From BPGX01 sp035405785 (GTDB lineage: Bacteria; Bacteroidota; Bacteroidia; B-17B0; Aurantibacillaceae), in contig DAONJS010000006.1 in NCBI GenBank assembly GCA_035405785.1, positions 1 through 64,000 of the forward strand: 64,000 nucleotides of DNA, written 5' to 3'. A model generated the notes under the pieces. The model was not told the DNA's origin and searched no databases. It was given only the letters and a program-made list of their open reading frames with translations. Position 1 is the first letter of the stretch. The number at the start of each line of letters is the position of its first letter. Position numbers and translations under genes: made by a program. This document shows positions 43,693-51,642 of the stretch, one piece after another.

Positions 43693-44586
43693 ATTTTTAA
43701 AATTATATAGATTTTCAATTAAAATCTGTTTTAGTTGCTCATTGTATTTTTTTGAATGAGTATAGTTATACTTTTTAGCAAGAAATTCTGAACGAATTAT
43801 TCCACCCTTGTAAAATTTATTCAACAATGCACTTCCACCTATTATGCTTGTATAATAATATTGATTAATAATTCCTACTACAGAAATTACAGATATAGAA
43901 CTAATCATCAAAAATGAAATAATTCCCTCAGAATAATTTTTTGTATAGAATTGTCCTAAACCTGGCAAAAAGGTTGATAAGAATATTGCTTTATCAGGAT
44001 TTTTAAGTTTGGGAAATTTTTTAGGATTATATATTGAGTCAATAATTTTATAGTTCTTATATTTAATATCTTCATTATTAGAATATATAAATTCATTGAG
44101 TTTTAAGCAGTATTGTTTCGCTTTTTCCCATTGATATTGTTCATTAAGAATTAAAATATATAATAAATAAGATAAGTAATGGTATGTGCTATCTTTTACA
44201 AGTGAGTACATTTCATCTAAATGATATTGAGCAGATGGAAAATCATTTTTGAGATAATTTAATAGTGAAAGTTGGAATTTTGTTTTGAAAACGATTGAAT
44301 CACTTTCTTCACTTAAATCAATTGTATTTAGAATTTGTATTGCCGATTCAAATCTTTCGCTTTTTTTATAGTAATCAGCAGATAATATCTTAAAAAAATT
44401 TTTTTGATCTTCATTTTCACATAAATAACTTAATTTCTCATATAAAATAGCAACACTATAAAAATCATCATTATTCTTCAGTGAATCAATTTTGTGAAAA
44501 ATAACTGAATCCACCTGAGCAAAAACATTACATTTATTGCTCCAAAATCCTAACAATAGGAATATGCATATTAAGTAGTATCTCAT
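43681..44586 (-). CDS. TPR-like membrane protein with PGLGQFY motif (DUF5683/TM2-like)
   Basis: About 301 residues from the ATG at 44586, with a signal peptide (MRYYLICIFLLLGFWSNKCNVFA). The middle ~150 residues are helical and TPR-like (FFKILSADYYKKSERFESAIQIL). A C-terminal membrane module follows, KAIFLSTFLPGLGQFYTKNY plus a hydrophobic helix (EGIISFLMISSISVISVVG), which resembles DUF5683/TM2-type 'PGLGQxY' modules. The start overlaps the preceding gene by about 53 bases. It shares its layout with that gene's product and may be a diverged paralogue. Last gene of the LolA-like/YidD-like operon. Confidence 0.7.
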   Translation of the reverse strand: MRYYLICIFLLLGFWSNKCNVFAQVDSVIFHKIDSLKNNDDFYSVAILYEKLSYLCENEDQKNFFKILSADYYKKSERFESAIQILNTIDLSEESDSIVFKTKFQLSLLNYLKNDFPSAQYHLDEMYSLVKDSTYHYLSYLLYILILNEQYQWEKAKQYCLKLNEFIYSNNEDIKYKNYKIIDSIYNPKKFPKLKNPDKAIFLSTFLPGLGQFYTKNYSEGIISFLMISSISVISVVGIINQYYYTSIIGGSALLNKFYKGGIIRSEFLAKKYNYTHSKKYNEQLKQILIENLYNFKNKKG

Positions 44587-45409
44587 TATTGATTTGTTTA
44601 TTAATGGATTGCCTTCTTTTTTTAACACTATGAACACTTCCAATAATATTTCCAGTATAAAAAAATAATGTAAGTGAAGAAAAAATAATAAATTGCGGAC
44701 TATTTAACTTTTTAGTTCTGTAATATGCTTCTGCAGCCATTCCACCAAAAATAATATTTGCTGCAAAATCTGATAATGCACCACCCTTATTTCCTGCATA
44801 AAATTTTCCTAATCCTGGCACAACAGTAGACAAAAGCCCTGCAATAATCGGTGATTTTGGTTTTAATTTCTTAATTCTTATGTCAAGTTCAACTAAATTT
44901 TTTTGTTCATTCTCGTATTTTAAATCATCAAAACTGAAATGATTAGAAATTGAGTCAAATTTTGTTGTATTTCTTAATAATAAATAATTTCCTGCTAACA
45001 TTAATAATTTGTATTGTAATATTTCATTATTCAATTTATTATCAGAAACATTATTCAATATTTCAATTGAATGATGATATTTTGAAATAAAACTACTATT
45101 TAATGATGATAGCATTTTTGCAATATAATATCTTGAAAAATTTTCTGATACACTGTCTAAATAGTTCATTGCAAGTTCAGGATTTTTCATTAGATAATAG
45201 TTATATCCTTTTAAAAAAAACAAAGTATCCTTATTTGGAATAGATACAAAATTATTCAAATAATGTTCTGCTTCATTGTATTTTTGATTTTTAATTAAGT
45301 AACTAATAAAATTATATTCTAACACAGATGACTGAGAGAAAAAAGCATTCAAGAATAAAAAGTTAGTAAATGAAATTAAAATGAAACTATTTTTTAATTT
45401 TATAATCAT
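44534..45409 (-). CDS. TPR-like membrane protein with PGLGKFY motif (DUF5683/TM2-like)
   Basis: This 291-residue protein has a signal peptide (MIIKLKNSFILISFTNFLFLNAFFSQ) and TPR-like helices (EAEHYLNNFVSIPN, KGYNYYLMKNPELAMNYL). The C-terminal membrane module is IIAGLLSTVVPGLGKFYAGN followed by two hydrophobic helices. Its start overlaps the YidD-like stop by 23 bases. Its architecture parallels the next gene's product. The PGLGxFYxxN segment is shared with TM2-domain proteins, where it forms the turn between helices. Function unknown. It is encoded beside YidD-like and LolA-like genes, so an envelope-assembly role is inferred. Confidence 0.7.
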   Translation of the reverse strand: MIIKLKNSFILISFTNFLFLNAFFSQSSVLEYNFISYLIKNQKYNEAEHYLNNFVSIPNKDTLFFLKGYNYYLMKNPELAMNYLDSVSENFSRYYIAKMLSSLNSSFISKYHHSIEILNNVSDNKLNNEILQYKLLMLAGNYLLLRNTTKFDSISNHFSFDDLKYENEQKNLVELDIRIKKLKPKSPIIAGLLSTVVPGLGKFYAGNKGGALSDFAANIIFGGMAAEAYYRTKKLNSPQFIIFSSLTLFFYTGNIIGSVHSVKKRRQSINKQINNEILLNMHIPIVRILEQ

Positions 45410-45851
45410 CTGGTGAATCGTAAATTTTATTGGTTCTAGAGTTGTAATCTACTCCTCTTATTAAATCAAATGAAGCTAACCTTGTACATCTTGTTAATCT
45501 ATCAGCAGCTAGTGGAATACCATAAAATATTCCATATTTATTTATACACTCTTTTGCAAAAGTACTACAACTTACTTCATAAGGACAATTTGCGGCTATA
45601 ATCATAGAGATATTTTTTTGATAAAAATATAGCAATCCTCCAAAAAATAAACTTACAGGATTATATTTTACATACCATTTTTTATTTTTGAATAAATAAG
45701 TAACTTCTCTTTTGTATTCAAATTCTGAATTAGAGAAAGATTTATTTTTTACTACTTGCCAATCATATTCACTTTGAGATTTAAGGTAATTAATAGAAAT
45801 AAATAATACTAAAATTACCAGATATTTATTCTTTTCTGATTTTCTTAGCAT
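45387..45851 (-). CDS. YidD-like protein with N-terminal signal peptide
   Basis: About 154 residues from the ATG at 45851, with a signal peptide (NKYLVILVLFISINYLKSQS). The C-terminal part matches the YidD family: the PVSLFFGGLLYFYQKNIS entry, then CPYEVSCSTFAKECINKYG and LAADRLTRC, with the conserved Cys pattern. YidD is normally a 70-110 residue cytoplasmic-face protein that helps YidC insert membrane proteins. Here the ~70-residue N-terminal extension and signal suggest a secreted or differently oriented version. It overlaps the LolA-like gene upstream by about 26 bases and the PGLG gene downstream by 23. Confidence 0.75.
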   Translation of the reverse strand: MLRKSEKNKYLVILVLFISINYLKSQSEYDWQVVKNKSFSNSEFEYKREVTYLFKNKKWYVKYNPVSLFFGGLLYFYQKNISMIIAANCPYEVSCSTFAKECINKYGIFYGIPLAADRLTRCTRLASFDLIRGVDYNSRTNKIYDSPDDYKIKK

Positions 45852-46551
45852 TAGCAGGTACTTTAAAGTTAATGTATCCAGTGGAAACATCTTTACCAAA
45901 TTTTGGATTGAAATATTTTTTTATTGTAACAACTGAATCTTTTTTTGATTTGTAATAAATTTCAACAACCTTCATAGGTATTGAATATCCCATTATTTTT
46001 TGATATTCTGAAAAATATATTTTTCCACCCGTTGTTTTATTATCCTTTAAAAATTCAATATAAATAGGAAGATTCTTTTCTGAAGCAATTATTATTTTTT
46101 TATTTGCAGTTGAAGTGCTTTTTAAACCTGGCATCCATGTGCTTACTAATACACCATCTTCTATGTGATTTTCTTTTATTACATAACCATTCTTAGCTAA
46201 TTCAAAGTCATGATAATTACCATTAAAAAAATAATAAAAATAACTAGTTTCTGTATTTGAGAAAGCTGATGAATATTGAAAAAGCGTATTACTCTCAAAA
46301 TCATATACTTTCACTTCACCTAATGAATTTAAAAAAGTAATTGTTTCAAATGGTTTCTTCATATAAGTTACCATTTGATTATTAATAAAACTATAATAAA
46401 CTGTCCCTTCTGTTGTAAGCACTTTTTTATTTTCAACAGTTTTAATACTAAAATCTAAGGATATTAATTTATCATTATTTTCTATAAAACTAAAAACACT
46501 TGACACAAAAAATAAAAATATAAAAACTCCATTTATGAATACTTGTGTCAT
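45826..46551 (-). CDS. LolA-like periplasmic protein
   Basis: This 241-residue protein has a signal peptide (VFINGVFIFLFFVSSVFSF). The mature part looks like the LolA/LolB half-barrel that binds lipoprotein acyl chains: LDFSIKTVENKKVLTTEGTV, MVTYMKKPFETITFLN and GEVKVYDFESNTLFQY, with later strands KIYFSEYQKIMGYSIPMKV. Similarity is judged by pattern only and is moderate. It begins 30 bases after rpiB and leads into three overlapping envelope genes, so it probably acts with them. Confidence 0.62.
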   Translation of the reverse strand: MTQVFINGVFIFLFFVSSVFSFIENNDKLISLDFSIKTVENKKVLTTEGTVYYSFINNQMVTYMKKPFETITFLNSLGEVKVYDFESNTLFQYSSAFSNTETSYFYYFFNGNYHDFELAKNGYVIKENHIEDGVLVSTWMPGLKSTSTANKKIIIASEKNLPIYIEFLKDNKTTGGKIYFSEYQKIMGYSIPMKVVEIYYKSKKDSVVTIKKYFNPKFGKDVSTGYINFKVPANAKKIRKE

Positions 46552-46581
46552 TTTATTTGTTGTATATTTATCTCAATACCC

Positions 46582-47022
46582 CTACCCATCAATTTTCTCA
46601 ATTCTTTTTTGATGTCTGCCGCCTTCAAATTCTGCTGTCATAAATGCATCGACAATTTTTTGTGCTGAATGTTCATCTATAAACCTTCCGGGCAATGATA
46701 TAACATTAGCATTATTATGTTGTTTTGCTAATCTTGCTATTTCTTCATTCCAGCATAATGCTCCTCTTATACCTTTGTGTTTATTAACGGCCATATTGAT
46801 ACCATTTCCACTTCCACAAATTGCTATTCCAAAATCACATTCATTATTTAATACAGCATTTGCAACGGCATGACCATAATCTGGATAATCAACAGAATCA
46901 GCAGAATAGGTTCCTTTATCAATTATCTCAATACCTTTTGATAAAAGATACTTTTTAAGTTTTTCTTTTAATTCAAATCCTGCATGGTCTGAGCCAATAC
47001 AAATTTTATTAACTTTACTCAT
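46582..47022 (-). CDS. rpiB: Ribose-5-phosphate isomerase B
   Basis: This enzyme interconverts ribose 5-phosphate and ribulose 5-phosphate. The 146 residues show CIGSDHAGFELKEKLKKYL, YPDYGHAVANAV, the catalytic-loop AICGSGNGINMAVNKHKGIRGA and NVISLPGRFI. The Cys in CGSGNG is kept. Length is normal. Alternatively it could be a LacAB/RpiB-type allose isomerase, but no sugar operon is near. It is 1 base downstream of the acyl-CoA dehydrogenase gene. Confidence 0.94.
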   Translation of the reverse strand: MSKVNKICIGSDHAGFELKEKLKKYLLSKGIEIIDKGTYSADSVDYPDYGHAVANAVLNNECDFGIAICGSGNGINMAVNKHKGIRGALCWNEEIARLAKQHNNANVISLPGRFIDEHSAQKIVDAFMTAEFEGGRHQKRIEKIDG

Positions 47023-47023
47023 A

Positions 47024-48166
47024 TTATTGTTCCATTATTTGTCTTGAAATAACTAACTTTTGAATTTCACTTGTTCCTTCTCCAATGGTGCAAAGCTTGC
47101 TATCTCTGTAATATTTTTCTGCAGGAAAATCTTTAATATAACCATATCCTCCAAATATCTGAACGGCTTCAGTACTTACTTTTACTGCTACTTCCGATGC
47201 ATAGTATTTTGCAAATGCACTTTCTTTGGTAACTTTTACACCTCTGTTTTTCATATCGCCTGCCTGATAAGTTAGTAATTCTGCTACTTCTACTTCTGTA
47301 GCCATATCTGCCAACTTGAAAGCTATGGCCTGATGATTTGCTATTGGTTTGCCAAACTGAACACGCTCCTGAGCATATTTCAACGCTGCTTCATACGCAC
47401 CTCTTGCTATTCCACATGATAATGCGGCAATTGAAATTCTTCCGCCATCTAAAACTTTCATAGCTTGTATAAACCCTTCGCCTTCTTTTCCTATCATTTG
47501 TGATTTATGCACTCTGCAATCTTGAAAAATCAGTTCAGCTGTTTCACTGGCACGCATACCTAATTTATTTTCTTTTTTTCCAGACATAAAACCCGGCGTT
47601 CCTTTTTCTATAATAAAAGCACTCATTCCATGGCTATCACCTTTTTCGCCAGTGCGAACAATAACAACTGCTACATCTCCACTAATTCCGTGTGTGATAA
47701 AATTTTTTGCACCATTGATGATATAATAATCGCCATCTTTTACAGCTGTAGTATTCATACCACCAGCATCTGAACCTGTATTATGTTCTGTAAGTCCCCA
47801 TGCTCCTATCCACTCACCTGTTGCTAATTTAGGAAGATACTTTCTCTTTTGTTCTTCACTTCCGTGTTGTAAAATATGTCCAGTACATAATGAATTGTGT
47901 GCTGCCATAGAAAGTCCAATTCCTCCACATACTTTTCCAAGTTCAATAATTGCAGTAATGTATTCTAAATAGCCAAAACCACTTCCTCCATATTCTTGTG
48001 GTACTAAAACGCCCATCAATCCAAGTTCTCCCATTTTTTTGAATAAATCAACAGGGAAATGTTGTTCTTCATCCCATTTCATCACATTTGGTGCGATATG
48101 TTCTTTTGCGAAATTACGCACCATTTCAGCAATCATTTTTTGATTTTCAGTAAGCTCAAAATGCAT
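47024..48166 (-). CDS. Acyl-CoA dehydrogenase
   Basis: This FAD enzyme introduces a 2,3 double bond in acyl-CoA. The 380 residues carry the family segments WGLTEHNTGSDAGG, IIEKGTPGFMSGKKENKLGMRASET, the FAD-binding VQIFGGYGYIKDFPAEKYYRD and the catalytic-Glu region IGEGTSEIQ. It probably acts on short chains, though length and motif do not decide this. It may be the first gene of the transcript through rpiB to the PGLG genes. An electron-transfer flavoprotein is not nearby. Confidence 0.93.
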   Translation of the reverse strand: MHFELTENQKMIAEMVRNFAKEHIAPNVMKWDEEQHFPVDLFKKMGELGLMGVLVPQEYGGSGFGYLEYITAIIELGKVCGGIGLSMAAHNSLCTGHILQHGSEEQKRKYLPKLATGEWIGAWGLTEHNTGSDAGGMNTTAVKDGDYYIINGAKNFITHGISGDVAVVIVRTGEKGDSHGMSAFIIEKGTPGFMSGKKENKLGMRASETAELIFQDCRVHKSQMIGKEGEGFIQAMKVLDGGRISIAALSCGIARGAYEAALKYAQERVQFGKPIANHQAIAFKLADMATEVEVAELLTYQAGDMKNRGVKVTKESAFAKYYASEVAVKVSTEAVQIFGGYGYIKDFPAEKYYRDSKLCTIGEGTSEIQKLVISRQIMEQ

Positions 48167-48201
48167 ATTTATAGTTTTTAGTGTTGAATGTATTTTTTTG
48201 T

Positions 48202-48254
48202 TTGTATGGGCGTATCGCCATATGCTCAGTATTTTCCGGCAATTTATAAATTGC
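48202..48254. repeat. Palindromes between apt and the acyl-CoA dehydrogenase gene
   Basis: TATGGGCGTATCGCCATA (around 48205-48222) is a near-perfect palindrome with one extra base. GCAATTTATAAATTGC (48239-48254) is a perfect 16-base palindrome. They lie just downstream of apt and could form a terminator or REP-like structure. No T-run follows on the minus strand. Confidence 0.6.
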
Positions 48255-48277
48255 TAATATTTTTATTGCTGTGTTTT

Positions 48278-48805
48278 TTAATATTGAGTTAAGCAAATTA
48301 TATTGTTTGTATAATTTTTTAATTTTTCTTTTCCTTTTAAAAATGAAAGTTCTATTAAGAAAGTAAATGCTAAAACATCTGCATCATGAAGTTTTACTAA
48401 ATGTGCTGCAGCAGAGGCTGTTCCACCAGTAGCCAGTAAATCATCATGAATTAAAATTTTTTGTCCCTTTGAAATACTGTTTTCATTGATTTCAATAGCG
48501 GCAGAACCATATTCCAAGTTATATTCAGCTTTTACTGTTTTATAAGGTAATTTTCCTGCCTTCCTTGCAAGGATAAATGGCACCTGCAATTCATAAGCTA
48601 ATACAAAACCAAACAAAAATCCTCTGCTTTCTATGCCAATTACTGCATCAGGTTTTTCTGGAAGTTGAGATATAAATGCCTGAACTATTTTTTTACACAG
48701 ATCAGGGTTTTCAAAAATAGGTGTTATGTCTTTAAAATTAACGCCAGGTGTTGGAAAATCGGGCACTTCACGAATGACTTTTTTTATTTCATCACTAATA
48801 GACAT
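48278..48805 (-). CDS. apt: Adenine phosphoribosyltransferase
   Basis: This purine salvage enzyme converts adenine plus PRPP to AMP. The 175 residues have the family start IREVPDFPTPGVNFKDITPI, the adenine pocket ESRGFLFG, ILARKAGKLP and the PRPP motif ILIHDDLLATGGTASAA. Normal length and layout. It is preceded by a long non-coding region and followed by palindromic DNA, so it is probably monocistronic. Confidence 0.96.
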   Translation of the reverse strand: MSISDEIKKVIREVPDFPTPGVNFKDITPIFENPDLCKKIVQAFISQLPEKPDAVIGIESRGFLFGFVLAYELQVPFILARKAGKLPYKTVKAEYNLEYGSAAIEINENSISKGQKILIHDDLLATGGTASAAAHLVKLHDADVLAFTFLIELSFLKGKEKLKNYTNNIICLTQY

Positions 48806-49230
48806 TCAAAAAAATTTTGTGCAAATTTCATTAAAATATATTTGTTTTCAAATTTTTTCTTTTGTGAAGTGTACTCTAAATTTTACTTAAACAAAAAACT
48901 AAATTAAAACTTAATGTTACTTTTCTGGCGTTCAAAATAATTATCAAGACACATTTCACGCAAAGCCCACAATGGATAATTGAATTTAAATGCTCAATAA
49001 TCAATGCTCAATGTTCACAATAATCAATTGAAACAAAACAGTGCAAATTTTTACGAATTTAATTTTAATGTTTTAATTTTTTAATTACTTAAGAATTGAA
49101 TATTGAAAATTAAGCATTGAGCATTCTTTTAATAACTTTGCGAAATCCTTTGTATTTTGTACGTGAAAAATACTATATCTACACTGAGTAGCAACAAACA
49201 AATTCAAAATACTATTTTCAAAAAAAATTC
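48806..49230. other. 425-bp non-coding region with dispersed repeats
   Basis: The gap between apt and actF. It holds TTTCACGCAAAG (48954-48965), a copy of the word at 5352-5363. An 11-base inverted repeat AATGCTCAATG / CATTGAGCATT lies at 49003-49013 and 49115-49125. The words TTGAATATTGAAAA near 49095 match the left-edge repeat. A plus-strand TAACTTTG at 49133-49140 resembles a -7 box but lacks a -33 at the right distance. I see no gene I can support. Confidence 0.55.
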
Positions 49231-50472
49231 CTATGTGTTCAAATGCAAACTTTCTTCTAAGAATGGATGGTTCTTTACAAGCAATGGTGCTTTTTCAAGA
49301 TTTTTTAATACTACAAAAATGAAAGCACCTAAAAAGAATAAGAAAGTACCTATTTCCATCCAGCTAATGCCTGTCCAGTGTTTGCCAACTGTACCTGGCA
49401 TTACCATCATTATTACATCTAAGTAATGTCCGATAAATACTACTGAACCTACAAATGCCAGAAAATTGAAATTTCTTTTTGAATCACGGCTCATTAATAT
49501 AACCATAGGAAACGCAAAGTTTACAAATAAAACAAACCACATTAAAGATTTATAACTTTCCCAACGGGTTTGAAAATAAGTAACCTCTTCTGGAATATCT
49601 GCATACCAAATCAACATAAATTGTGAGAAGTATAAGTATGTCCACAAAAAGGAAATAGCAAACATCCATTTACCCATATCGTGGATAGTGCTTTCAGTTA
49701 CAAATTCAAGGTAACCATTTTTTCTCAACCAAATAATTAAAAGTGTCATAAAACTAATTGCACTAATCCATAAACCTGAAAATGTATACCATCCAAACAA
49801 TGTAGAATACCAGTGTGTATCAATACTCATTACCCAGTCCCATGCTGATGTAGAAGATGTAACGGCAAAAACAACCATAAACCATGCTCCCAATTTTACA
49901 TTTTTCCAGTGATAAGCATGATTATCTCCACCATATTCGTATTTATCTGCTTCCAAAGAGTTTTTTCTAAGTTGTAAAGTAAACCATGTCCAACCTACCA
50001 TATATAAAATAGTTCTTAACCACCAGAACCATCCAAAATAGCCAATTTTACCTGCTATTACAGGATCATAATTAGGACTTGAAGGATCTGCAATGCCTTT
50101 TGCCATCCAGTGATAAATATGATGCACATTCAATTGACCTAATATAAATAAAAGCATCATGAAACTTAATCCATAAGGCAAATATAGTGCAGTAGATTCA
50201 ATTACTCTCTTAATGGTAGTAGCCCATCCTGCTTCGGCAGCATATTGCATACCTAAAAAGAATGCTGCACCTAAACTTAATGCAGTAAAGAAAAATGCCC
50301 CACTGAATACATTAGCCCATGCTCTATTTAAATGATAGTGTTCACCATGATGTTGTCCATCTATGATAAACATAGCAATAATGCTTACCAATCCTATTCC
50401 CATTAATGCGTATGCAAATGTTTTTGCTTTTGCATCAAAAACAAATTGTAATTTTTCCTTATTGATATGCAT
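49231..50472 (-). CDS. actF: Alternative complex III subunit ActF
   Basis: This polytopic membrane subunit of the quinol:cytochrome c oxidoreductase (ACIII) has 413 residues. About ten hydrophobic helices alternate with short loops, for example GLVSIIAMFIIDG, FFFTALSLGAAFFLGMQYA and FILGQLNVHHIYHW. It resembles ActF of Flavobacterium-type complexes, a DmsC/NrfD-related subunit. It is the last gene of the operon, 11 bases after actE. No cytochrome oxidase genes follow. Confidence 0.85.
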   Translation of the reverse strand: MHINKEKLQFVFDAKAKTFAYALMGIGLVSIIAMFIIDGQHHGEHYHLNRAWANVFSGAFFFTALSLGAAFFLGMQYAAEAGWATTIKRVIESTALYLPYGLSFMMLLFILGQLNVHHIYHWMAKGIADPSSPNYDPVIAGKIGYFGWFWWLRTILYMVGWTWFTLQLRKNSLEADKYEYGGDNHAYHWKNVKLGAWFMVVFAVTSSTSAWDWVMSIDTHWYSTLFGWYTFSGLWISAISFMTLLIIWLRKNGYLEFVTESTIHDMGKWMFAISFLWTYLYFSQFMLIWYADIPEEVTYFQTRWESYKSLMWFVLFVNFAFPMVILMSRDSKRNFNFLAFVGSVVFIGHYLDVIMMVMPGTVGKHWTGISWMEIGTFLFFLGAFIFVVLKNLEKAPLLVKNHPFLEESLHLNT

Positions 50473-50483
50473 AGTAGTATTTT

Positions 50484-51077
50484 TTATTTTGTTGATTTAG
50501 TTAAGGTATCTTGTTGAGCTGTATTATCTTTTCCTTGCAATTTATGAATATAATGAATAAGTTTCCATCTTTCATCTACTGATAAAAAGTTATGAGATCC
50601 CATAAGCCCTTTTCCATAAGTAATAGAATGAAACATTTTGCCTTCTGGCAAATTCATAATATTCGCACTTGTATATGGAGGAGGAGGTCCTGGTAATTTA
50701 GCGGCTACTTTACCATCACCTTGTCCAGAAGCACCATGGCAATGAACACAATACTTTGAGTATAAAACTTCCCCTTCTTTTACAACTTCTTCTGAATAAG
50801 GGATAGGATTTTTAAGATTTTGACCTGCTAATTCATATCCTTCTGCTGTATTTGGATAAGAGTATGGTTTATACCCTCTTGCAATTGTATTGGCAGGAGG
50901 AAGCATTGCTCCCCATACTGTATCACCATCTACAATAATAGGATTGTAATACTCTAAACCTACCGATCTGTACATGTCTGGCATGTATTCAAAGCCGGGA
51001 CTATTAACATACTTTTTTGTGCAAGAACTCAATAGTATAGTTCCGCCAATAAAACCAAGTATTGTGATTTTTTTCAT
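50484..51077 (-). CDS. actE: Alternative complex III monohaem cytochrome c subunit ActE
   Basis: This 197-residue lipoprotein (MKKITILGFIGGTILLSSC, Cys at 19) has one haem motif, CVHCHGASGQGDG, near residue 110 and a likely Met ligand (LMGSHNFLSVDERW follows). It carries electrons from the ActA haems to a downstream acceptor on the periplasmic side. Operon spacing to actD is 5 bases. Length is typical. Confidence 0.88.
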   Translation of the reverse strand: MKKITILGFIGGTILLSSCTKKYVNSPGFEYMPDMYRSVGLEYYNPIIVDGDTVWGAMLPPANTIARGYKPYSYPNTAEGYELAGQNLKNPIPYSEEVVKEGEVLYSKYCVHCHGASGQGDGKVAAKLPGPPPPYTSANIMNLPEGKMFHSITYGKGLMGSHNFLSVDERWKLIHYIHKLQGKDNTAQQDTLTKSTK

Positions 51078-51082
51078 ACAAA

Positions 51083-51631
51083 TTAATATTTAGGTTCAAT
51101 ATAAAATACTCCTTTAAGATTTACCTCTTCAGCACCATTTTTCTTTGCAATTTCTTCAGCCAATTTAGTTTGTTCATCAGTCAGTTCTAAATACAACATA
51201 AATTTATCATCAGTAGTTCTTGGATCTGGATTTTTAGGAGGTACTCCCGGTAAGAGCCATGATGATAATAAAAAAGTAAGTACCATTAAGTGTGCAGCAC
51301 AAAATACTGTAGATTCAAATGTAATTGGTATAAATGCAGGCAAATTATAGTAGTAAGCCCAGTTTGGTTTTCCTCCAATATCTATTGGCCAATCATGAAT
51401 CATCATATACCACATCATCAATGTGGCTAATGAAGTTCCTGTAATACCATAAATAAATGATGCAATTGCAATTCTTGTTCTAGGCAAGCCCATTGCAGCA
51501 TCTAATCCATGAACTGGAAAAGGGGTGAAAGCATCTTTAATTCTAATTCCTGATTCTCTTAATTGCTTTACAGCTTTTAATAATGGTTCCTCATCTCCAA
51601 AAATGATATGTATTTTATTCTTTTTCAACAT
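51083..51631 (-). CDS. actD: Alternative complex III subunit ActD (DUF3341)
   Basis: This 182-residue DUF3341 membrane subunit has a cytoplasmic N-terminus (IHIIFGDEEPLLKAVKQLRE) and the conserved FTPFPVHGLDAAMGLPRTRI, then two transmembrane helices (FIYGITGTSLATLMMW and FCAAHLMVLTFLLSSWLLPG). It packs beside ActC in the complex. Spacing to actC is 11 bases. Confidence 0.9.
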   Translation of the reverse strand: MLKKNKIHIIFGDEEPLLKAVKQLRESGIRIKDAFTPFPVHGLDAAMGLPRTRIAIASFIYGITGTSLATLMMWYMMIHDWPIDIGGKPNWAYYYNLPAFIPITFESTVFCAAHLMVLTFLLSSWLLPGVPPKNPDPRTTDDKFMLYLELTDEQTKLAEEIAKKNGAEEVNLKGVFYIEPKY

Positions 51632-51642
51632 AGATAAAATTT

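Noticed and set aside
49157..49426. Plus-strand reading frame of 89 codons after a TAACTTTG box
   Set aside because: More than half of it is antisense to the 3' end of actF, the protein has no recognisable feature, and the -33 element is not at the right distance.
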